Below are positions 9,621 to 16,391 of a stretch of DNA of 16,391 nucleotides, piece after piece. The stretch comes from an uncultured Sphingosinicella sp. GTDB taxonomy: Bacteria; Pseudomonadota; Alphaproteobacteria; Sphingomonadales; Sphingomonadaceae. A model generated the notes under the pieces. The model made no database searches. It saw nothing but the letters and a program-made list of their open reading frames with translations, and was not told the DNA's origin. Each line of letters starts with the position of its first letter. Within the stretch, counting starts at the first letter, position 1. The translations under genes were made by a program, and so were the position numbers. Location: contig CAMPIH010000035.1 of NCBI GenBank assembly GCA_946886275.1, positions 1-16,391 of the forward strand. The letters are read 5' to 3'.

Positions 9621-10606
9621 GCCGAAGCGAGCCGCCGGGCGCACTCGCCGGCGGTTCGGATCGCCGCGATCATCGCGCCGGGATTGGCGAGATTCTTCCC
9701 TGCAATGTCGAAGGCGGTGCCGTGATCGGGCGAGGTTCGAACGATCGGCAGACCCAGCGTGACGTTGATGCCCTCGTCGAAATGGAGGGTCTTGAGGGGG
9801 ATGAGGCCCTGATCGTGGTACATGCACAGGGCCGCGTCATAGTCGCGCCGGTGACGGTCGTTGAACATGATATCGGGCGGGTAGGGGCCTGCGACATTCG
9901 CCCCCTCGTCCCTCAGTCGCTCGATCGCCGGAGCGATGACGTCAATCTCCTCACGCCCGAGCGCCCCTTCCTCGCCCGCATGCGGGTTGAGGCCGGCGAC
10001 GGCGATCCGCGGGCTTTCGATCCCGAATTGCCGCTGGAGCCCACGAATCGCCGCTCGCCCCTTGCTGACGATCCGTTCGACGGTGAGCGCCTCCGGCACT
10101 TCCGCCAGAGGAATGTGGGTCGTGACGGGGATCACCCGCAAGGTCGGCCCCGCAAGCATCATCGCGACGAGATCGCCGGCGACTCCGCAGCGTTCGGCGA
10201 CGAACTCGGTCTGGCCGGGATGGGCGAAGCCGACAGCATAAAGCTGGGCCTTGGAGACCGGGCCGGTCACGACTCCCGAAGCGGCGCCCGATCGGGCCAG
10301 GCCCACGGCCAGCTCAAGCGAATCCAGCGCGGTCCGGGCGCCGACCAGATCCGGCGTGCCGGGATCGGCGCCGAAATTGGCGACGGTGATGACGGGAAGC
10401 GCGTCTTCGAAGCAGCGTCCCGCTTCGTTGGGATCGGCCACGGCCGCGACGGGCCCGTCCCAGACCGCCTGGATCGCCGCCATGTCACCGACCGCGAAGA
10501 AGAGCGGTAGACTTTCCGCCGACCGCGCTTCCCAGCTCTTGGCGATGACCTCCGGCCCGATCCCCGCGGGGTCGCCGAGCGAAACCGCGAGCGGGGTGTC
10601 GGTCAT
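9617..10606 (-). CDS. pdxA: 4-hydroxythreonine-4-phosphate dehydrogenase
   Basis: NAD-dependent, metal-requiring enzyme of the DXP-dependent pyridoxal 5'-phosphate pathway. It oxidises 4-phosphohydroxy-L-threonine, whose product then condenses with deoxyxylulose phosphate through PdxJ. The 329-aa protein begins with the family signature SLGDPAGIGPEV (9-20), has VTGPVSKAQL (113-122) and GQTEF (131-135), and keeps the three metal-binding histidines in THIPL (H164), LNPHAGE (H209) and MYHDQGLIPLK (H264). RTSPDHGTAFDIAG (290-303) follows. ATG 10606 lies one base after the surA stop (TGACATG), so the two are probably translationally coupled, and its own stop overlaps the rsmA start. The surA-pdxA-rsmA order is the same as in enterobacteria. 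Confidence 0.97.
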   Translation of the reverse strand: MTDTPLAVSLGDPAGIGPEVIAKSWEARSAESLPLFFAVGDMAAIQAVWDGPVAAVADPNEAGRCFEDALPVITVANFGADPGTPDLVGARTALDSLELAVGLARSGAASGVVTGPVSKAQLYAVGFAHPGQTEFVAERCGVAGDLVAMMLAGPTLRVIPVTTHIPLAEVPEALTVERIVSKGRAAIRGLQRQFGIESPRIAVAGLNPHAGEEGALGREEIDVIAPAIERLRDEGANVAGPYPPDIMFNDRHRRDYDAALCMYHDQGLIPLKTLHFDEGINVTLGLPIVRTSPDHGTAFDIAGKNLANPGAMIAAIRTAGECARRLASA

Positions 10607-10607
10607 G

Positions 10608-11933
10608 TCAGCGATAGTCGATGACTGCGTCGCGGCGAAGGTCGCGAAGATAACGCTGGGCGCGGCGCCCGACCCGTTCCTCGTTCAGGCGCGCCTCGAT
10701 GTCCTCGGCCGTCGGCATGTTGACCTGCTGAGGATCGTCGCGGCCGCAAAGGATGAGGACGCTGACCCGCTCGGTCGATCCCAGCGGGGACGTCGCCTGG
10801 CCAAGGTTCAGGGCAAGGAGGGCCTGCTGGAGCGGTGGCGGGAGCTGGCGCACCGGGACCTGGTCGTTCGAGACCAGTTCGGCCCCGATCGACTGGGCCA
10901 CCTCGGCTGCACGGCCGCAGCCGCCGCCAAGGGTCTGGGTGGCCTGTACCAACTGCTGGGCGCGGGCATTCATCTCGCGCTCGCCGGCGCCGGCCGGCAA
11001 GGCGATCGACATCTGCATCAGGCTGAGAACCGCGTCGCGTGGATCGGCCATCAGGATCTGCCGTGCATCGGCCAGAGCGACGATCGAATAGCCGCCGGGA
11101 ACCTGGATCGGCTCGCTGATCGCGCCGACCGGCATCTGGGTGACGATCGAGCTGAGCTCCGGCGGAAGCTGCTCCGCGCGGACCCAGCCGAGGGCGCCGC
11201 CGAGCGCCGCCGTCGACGCTTCCGAGAATTGGCGCGCATAAGCCTGGAAGGAGGCGCCGGCGCGGATTTGCTCGACGATTCGCATCGCGTTCGCCCGGGC
11301 CTCGGCGGCCGTTTCCGGAGTGGCGGAAATGAAGATTTCGGCCACTTGATATTCGGCGGTGCCACGAGCAGCGTTGAGCCGGTCGATGATGGCCTGGACC
11401 TCGTCCTCGCCGACCGTGACGAACGGCTCGACGTTGCGGCCAAGAACGGCCCGCCAGGCGATCTCGCCGCGGATCTGCTGCTTCAGCGATCGCTCCGAGG
11501 AGCCGATCGAACGAAGATAGGTGATGAAACTGGCCGGAGTATGTCCGTTGCGCTGAGCGACCGTCTCGAAGACCCGGGTGACCTCGCTCTCCTCGGCCGG
11601 GGTTTCCTGCTGGGCGGCCGCCTGGATCTGGAGGACCTCGTCGATCAGGCCGCGGAACACCTGGGCGCGGAATCGCTGGATTTCCTCGGGCGGCAGCTCG
11701 ACCTGCTGAGCGTCGAGGATCAGGGCCAGGCGATGATCGATATCGCTCTCGGTGATGACGGCGCCATTGACGATCGCGGTCGCCTTGCGGACGCCCGGAT
11801 CCTGCTGGCCGACGAACTGAACGCTGTCGGGAATGTTGAGGCCGGACGTCGCCCCCGTCTGGGCCGCGGCAACGACCGACAGAAGTGACGCGGCAAGCGC
11901 AACCGCCGCCCCTGAATACCTAGCGAGCTTCAT
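10608..11933 (-). CDS. surA: Periplasmic chaperone / peptidyl-prolyl isomerase SurA
   Basis: Escorts unfolded outer-membrane proteins through the periplasm. The 441-aa product has a signal peptide (SGAAVALAASLLSVVAAAQ, cleavage near residue 25), an N-terminal SurA domain (about 50-190, AIVNGAVITESDIDHRLALI), and one recognisable parvulin domain (about 195-290, YQVAEIFI, GGALGWVRAEQLPPEL, PGGYSIVAL). The second parvulin-like region (about 300-400) looks degenerate, with C339 and C396 present. Two ATGs stand in tandem at 11936 and 11933. The GGAGGA ribosome-binding site directly abuts the first, so the second, with four bases spacing from GGAGG, is the better start; the difference is one residue. 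It lies 131 bases downstream of lptD, whose product is a known SurA client, and one base before pdxA. Confidence 0.93.
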   Translation of the reverse strand: MKLARYSGAAVALAASLLSVVAAAQTGATSGLNIPDSVQFVGQQDPGVRKATAIVNGAVITESDIDHRLALILDAQQVELPPEEIQRFRAQVFRGLIDEVLQIQAAAQQETPAEESEVTRVFETVAQRNGHTPASFITYLRSIGSSERSLKQQIRGEIAWRAVLGRNVEPFVTVGEDEVQAIIDRLNAARGTAEYQVAEIFISATPETAAEARANAMRIVEQIRAGASFQAYARQFSEASTAALGGALGWVRAEQLPPELSSIVTQMPVGAISEPIQVPGGYSIVALADARQILMADPRDAVLSLMQMSIALPAGAGEREMNARAQQLVQATQTLGGGCGRAAEVAQSIGAELVSNDQVPVRQLPPPLQQALLALNLGQATSPLGSTERVSVLILCGRDDPQQVNMPTAEDIEARLNEERVGRRAQRYLRDLRRDAVIDYR

Positions 11934-12064
11934 CATTCCTCCAATGAAAGCAGGCCCCTATCCTGCCGAACTATTGCTGAACCGCAGCTTAGCGGCCTCA
12001 TTGCAAATGGACACCATTTCCGCGCCCGAAGCACGCGTCACCCTCTGGGTTGCGAGTGGGACCC
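11934..12064 (-). other. lptD-surA intergenic leader, 131 bases
   Basis: The only sizeable gap inside the lptD-surA-pdxA-rsmA block. It is clearly less G/C-biased than the flanking genes and carries a small inverted repeat AAATGG-ACA-CCATTT (12005-12019), a short GCAGG/CCTGC hairpin near the surA end, and the surA ribosome-binding site (complement of TCCTCC, 11937-11942). I found no convincing promoter hexamer pair and no T-tailed terminator. An internal surA promoter here is plausible but not demonstrated by the sequence. Confidence 0.4.
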
Positions 12065-14278
12065 TTAGCGCCCCAAATTCTTGAGCGCCACCCGGATCAG
12101 GAAGGTATTGCCTCGGCTGGCATCGCCGGTCGTCTCATAATCGCGCCGCCAGGTAAGCCCGAGCTCGATACATTCGTCGTCATAGAGGATGCCGAGGCGG
12201 TGGCGCACCGGCTCGAACCCGTCCGCCAGGGACAGCGGATCCTCGTCGCGATTGGTGAGGTCGACGACGGTCGAGCCGAACACCGACCAGTAGCGGGCGA
12301 ATCGAACCCGGCCGCCGAAGCGGACTTCCTCCCGGTCGCGAAGGTCCTCGATCGACTGATCGATGTCGCGGTCGAGACGGAGATAGCCGATCGTGGCATA
12401 GGTCTGGCGACCGCCGATGACGGCATCGATCTCGTTGCGCCTGATGGCGAGGTTGTCCTTGTCGAGGCGGAATCGGTGGACCAGGTTCACCCGGCGGCCG
12501 ACACGGACATTGGTCCGGCCGACAAAGTCCGAAAAACGGTCGGACAGGCCGGTGCCCGGCGGAAGGATCGTCGCCCGGGTGTTGAGCCGGTAGCTCTGGC
12601 CGATATTGGCGCGGATCGAGACTCCCGGAAGGTCCGCGGCCCAGTCCGCCCCATAGGTGACCCGGAGCCCGTCCTCCCAGCGATCATAGCCGGGGAAGCG
12701 GTTGAGCGCGAACAGGTTGGAATCTTCGAGCTCGACCGATCGGGCATCCTCATTTGGTATGTCCATATTCTCGGTCGGCGGCGAAGCGACGAACTGGAGC
12801 CGCGGGGTCAATCGCTGGGTGCCGTTCAGGAACTCGCCGACGAGCGGCCAGCGCAGGTCCGCCGCGAGCGCGCCGATGAATCGGCCGCTCCAGCCTTCGG
12901 TGCCGCGATAGATGATGGTCTGGGTCAGGCCGGTATCGTTGGCGTGATACAGATCGCCGCGAGCATAAGCGGTAAGAGTCAGTTCCTGTCCGAGCGAGGT
13001 GATGCTTCGCCGGTCCCAGCGCGCGCTGGCGAAGGCGCGCTGGCTGTCCTGGCCTTCGGGACGAAGAATGGCCAGGCTGTTCGCCTGAAGCTCGACGCGG
13101 CCGCCGAAATAGGATTCCGGAAGGCGCCAATGGGCGTCGATGGCGGGAAGGGCGATCGGCTGCTGGCCGCTGACGTCGGTGATCCGAAGGCCCTGGAAGG
13201 CCCATCCGGCGATCGAGATATAGCTGTCGGTGCCGATCCGCTCGGCATTGATCATCGACCGCAGCCGGTCGTCGCGGGAAATGTCGTAGCGCCTCAGGAA
13301 GGTCCGGTCGGTGACATAGCGGGCGGACCCGGTGATGCTCCAGGCCGGGCTCAGCTGAAATCGCCCATTGCCTTCGAGATAGGCGCGCCAGCCCTCGTTT
13401 CCGCCGGGAGCGGGCAAAGCGAGCGGATCCAGCTCCAGGCGCGAACCGTGGGTGACGTAGCCGCGCAGCTGGAACGCGCCGAGCGAGGTCAACTGACGAT
13501 ATTCGGCCTCGAGCATCGGAAGCACGTCGGAATAGACATGGGGCGTGAACGTAGCGTCGCGATTGGGCGCGAGGCGCAGATAATAAGGGACGCTCAGCTC
13601 GAGCCCGTTCCTTCGGCTGAATCGAACCTCAGGAACGAGCAGGCCGCTTCCACCGCCCTGGCTGCCATCGGGATGAGACAGGCCCGGAAGGCCGAGAACC
13701 GGCATTCCGAACAGGTTGAGAGTGGCGCCCTGATAGGAGATTCGATGCCTGACCGGATCGTGCACCACCCGCACGGCATTGATCTGCCAGGTCGGATCCT
13801 TCGGGCAGCCTTCGGGCGTGACGACGGCGCAGGGCGTGTAGGCGGCCCGATCGAGGATGGTGAGGCCATTTTCCCGCCGTGCCTGGATCGCCGCGAGTCG
13901 CCCGCCATCTTCGAGCACGAGCAGGAGATTCTCGACGATTCCATCGCGCAGATTGTCTTCCAGGACGACGCTGTCGCCATAGGCGATGTCGCCGGCGGGG
14001 CTGATCACGCGGACGTCGCCGATCGCCCGCACTTCGCCGGTCGTTCGAGACCAGACGACGCTGTCGGCGCGAAGATTATAGCCTTCCCGGTTCATTCGGA
14101 CGTCGCCGGTCGCGGTGACGGTATCGGCATTCTCGTCGTAGATGAGCTGATCGGCACTGAACGCGACCTGCGCGATTTCCTCGGGAGGGGGCGCGGTTTC
14201 CGCCTGCGCGAAGGCGGCGCCCGGGGCGCAAAGCAGGAGCGGGAGCGCAGTCCGGCAGATCAGTCGATACGTCTTCAC
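12065..14278 (-). CDS. lptD: LPS-assembly outer-membrane protein LptD
   Basis: With LptE it forms the outer-membrane translocon that inserts lipopolysaccharide into the outer leaflet. I chose GTG 14278, giving 737 aa with a clean signal peptide (MKTYRLICRTALPLLLCAPG, then AAFA). The frame extends to ATG 14353, but those 25 codons use ATA, AGA, TTG, TCA and similar codons unlike the rest of the gene, so they look untranslated. Residues about 37-160 are the OstA/LptA-like periplasmic jellyroll (FSADQLIYDENADTVTATGD, GDSVVLEDNLRDGIVENLLL). The remainder is the beta-barrel. Mature cysteines are C150 and C158 (YTPCAVVTPEGCPKDPTWQI) and C703 (DDECIELGL). First gene of the lptD-surA-pdxA-rsmA block and divergent from pepA. 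Identity is secure; the start is moderately so. Confidence 0.94.
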   Translation of the reverse strand: MKTYRLICRTALPLLLCAPGAAFAQAETAPPPEEIAQVAFSADQLIYDENADTVTATGDVRMNREGYNLRADSVVWSRTTGEVRAIGDVRVISPAGDIAYGDSVVLEDNLRDGIVENLLLVLEDGGRLAAIQARRENGLTILDRAAYTPCAVVTPEGCPKDPTWQINAVRVVHDPVRHRISYQGATLNLFGMPVLGLPGLSHPDGSQGGGSGLLVPEVRFSRRNGLELSVPYYLRLAPNRDATFTPHVYSDVLPMLEAEYRQLTSLGAFQLRGYVTHGSRLELDPLALPAPGGNEGWRAYLEGNGRFQLSPAWSITGSARYVTDRTFLRRYDISRDDRLRSMINAERIGTDSYISIAGWAFQGLRITDVSGQQPIALPAIDAHWRLPESYFGGRVELQANSLAILRPEGQDSQRAFASARWDRRSITSLGQELTLTAYARGDLYHANDTGLTQTIIYRGTEGWSGRFIGALAADLRWPLVGEFLNGTQRLTPRLQFVASPPTENMDIPNEDARSVELEDSNLFALNRFPGYDRWEDGLRVTYGADWAADLPGVSIRANIGQSYRLNTRATILPPGTGLSDRFSDFVGRTNVRVGRRVNLVHRFRLDKDNLAIRRNEIDAVIGGRQTYATIGYLRLDRDIDQSIEDLRDREEVRFGGRVRFARYWSVFGSTVVDLTNRDEDPLSLADGFEPVRHRLGILYDDECIELGLTWRRDYETTGDASRGNTFLIRVALKNLGR

Positions 14279-14389
14279 AAATCCCGCTGCTCTCGCCGAG
14301 ACGACAGCCGTGCCTATTGCACCTGAGGCCGCTCCCTGCAATGGCATCGGCATCCCCCCTTTTGTCGCCTCCGCAGGAGATCCGTTTCA
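14279..14389. promoter_or_regulatory. Divergent lptD / pepA promoter region
   Basis: This 111-base gap must supply transcription starts for lptD (leftward) and pepA (rightward). It contains facing half-sites TTGCA (14317-14321) and TGCAA (14337-14341), i.e. a -35-like TTGCAC on the plus strand and TTGCAG on the minus strand separated by 15 bases, an arrangement that could make the two promoters overlap and compete or serve as an operator. I cannot assign convincing -10 boxes. A run of C (14354-14359) gives a misleading purine-rich ribosome-binding-like sequence before the upstream lptD ATGs. AGGAGA before position 14381 is the pepA ribosome-binding site. Confidence 0.45.
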
Positions 14390-15871
<1,482 letters not shown>

Positions 15872-15884
15872 GGCCGCCAACTGA

Positions 15885-15922
15885 CGCGCGGCGTCGCGGG
15901 CTTGCCCGAGCCGCGTCGCGCG
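15885..15922 (+). terminator. GC-rich hairpin after pepA, possible terminator or ndk leader element
   Basis: CGCGCGGCGT (15885-15894) pairs with GCGTCGCGCG (15913-15922) over 10 bp with two G-T wobbles. The enclosed loop contains a second small stem CGGGC-TT-GCCCG (15897-15908). It starts 14 bases after the pepA stop. No T-run follows (CCTAGAGAG), so it is not a canonical intrinsic terminator. It could stabilise the pepA mRNA end, or lie in the leader of ndk if pepA transcripts read through. Confidence 0.4.
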
Positions 15923-15970
15923 CCTAGAGAGCCGCCCAACTTTCACCACAGATACGGAGCTTTCTCGGCC

Positions 15971-16391
15971 ATGGCGACCGAACGCACATTCTCGATCATC
16001 AAACCCGACGCGACCCGCCGTAACCTCACGGGCGCAATCACCGCCAAGCTGGAAGAGGCCGGACTCAGGGTCGTCGCTTCGAAGCGAATCCAGATGAGCC
16101 GCGAGCAGGCGGAAGGCTTTTACGGCGTCCATCGCGAACGACCCTTCTTCAACGATCTCGTTGCCTTCATGACGTCAGGCCCGGTCGTGGTTCAGGTGCT
16201 CGAAGGCGAGAATGCGGTCGCCCGCAATCGTGAGGTGATGGGCGCGACCAATCCCGCCAATGCCGACGAAGGCACGATCCGCAAGACGTTCGCCGAGTCG
16301 ATCGAGGCGAACAGCGTCCATGGCTCCGACAGCCCGGAAAATGCGAAGATCGAGATCGACTTCTTCTTCAAGCCCGAAGAGATCGTCGGCT
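15971..16391 (+). CDS. ndk: Nucleoside diphosphate kinase, complete but for the stop codon
   Basis: Transfers the gamma phosphate from ATP to nucleoside diphosphates through a phosphohistidine, balancing NTP and dNTP pools. The 140 readable residues begin [19 protein letters not shown] and include the nucleotide-binding lysine in IIKPDA (K11), [27 protein letters not shown], and the active-site histidine H117 in SVHGSDS. The C terminus [12 protein letters not shown] is where many alphaproteobacterial Ndk proteins end. The window stops on a single T, which would be the first base of a stop codon at 16391-16393. ATG 15971 has GGAG upstream at a rather long spacing of about 11 bases. It lies directly after pepA, with no gene between. 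Confidence 0.96.
   Translation, partial: MATERTFSIIKPDATRRNLTGAITAKLEEAGLRVVASKRIQMSREQAEGFYGVHRERPFFNDLVAFMTSGPVVVQVLEGENAVARNREVMGATNPANADEGTIRKTFAESIEANSVHGSDSPENAKIEIDFFFKPEEIVG

Noticed and set aside
9621..9827. Upstream extension of the rsmA frame
   Set aside because: It lies inside pdxA and is unlike the RsmA family. The GTG at 9620, overlapping the pdxA stop, gives the normal protein length.
9722..11888. Long plus-strand frames (9722-10510 and 10251-11888) opposite pdxA and surA
   Set aside because: They overlap each other and lie antisense to clear genes. No recognisable domain.
12050..14326. 758-aa open frame on the plus strand covering all of lptD
   Set aside because: It is the antisense frame of a well-supported gene. 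Long antisense frames are expected in GC-rich DNA with G/C-ending codons. The translation is Asp/Arg/Gly/Ala-rich with no recognisable motif.

Overview
The window is ordinary housekeeping DNA from a GC-rich proteobacterium, most likely an alphaproteobacterium of the Sphingomonadales. That placement is inferred from the strongly G/C-biased third codon positions, ATP-type PEP carboxykinase, pepA divergent from lptD, the tight lptD-surA-pdxA-rsmA block, and the style of the IMPDH and LptD proteins. It was not tested by any search. I see no insertion sequence, prophage, CRISPR array, tRNA, rRNA or compositionally foreign island. Every intergenic gap is under 135 bases.

Left part (1-3018): the 3' two-thirds of pckA ends in a very good intrinsic terminator (1010-1049). 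A small uncharacterised protein (160 aa, His-rich motifs) begins only 11 bases after that terminator. On the other strand is a two-gene membrane operon, an SPFH/stomatin-type protein (qmcA-like) and its NfeD partner, overlapping by four bases.

Middle (3097-8662, plus strand): five closely spaced genes look like one transcription unit. They encode a CitE/HpcH-family CoA-ester lyase, a secreted M28 zinc aminopeptidase with a PA domain, IMP dehydrogenase (guaB), an RsmB-type RNA m5C methyltransferase, and a secreted TPR protein. Gaps are 8, 5, 9 and 33 bases.

Right part (8778-14278, minus strand): lptD, surA, pdxA and rsmA run in that order. This is the classic block linking outer-membrane biogenesis (LptD inserts LPS; SurA folds outer-membrane proteins, LptD among them), pyridoxal-phosphate synthesis and 16S rRNA dimethylation. 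surA/pdxA and pdxA/rsmA are translationally coupled or nearly so. The operon converges on the TPR gene over a 115-base gap that carries a striking 49-base nested inverted repeat overlapping the rsmA stop codon.

Far right (14390-end, plus strand): pepA (M17 leucyl aminopeptidase) is divergent from lptD across 111 bases. It is followed by ndk, complete except for what is probably the last two bases of its stop codon.

There is no convincing new multi-gene system. The points worth a second look are the terminator in the leader of the unknown gene, the unknown gene itself, the nested palindrome at 8731-8779, the reduced cysteine set of LptD, the apparent absence of holC between pepA and ndk, and the placing of guaB in an operon behind a lyase and a secreted peptidase.
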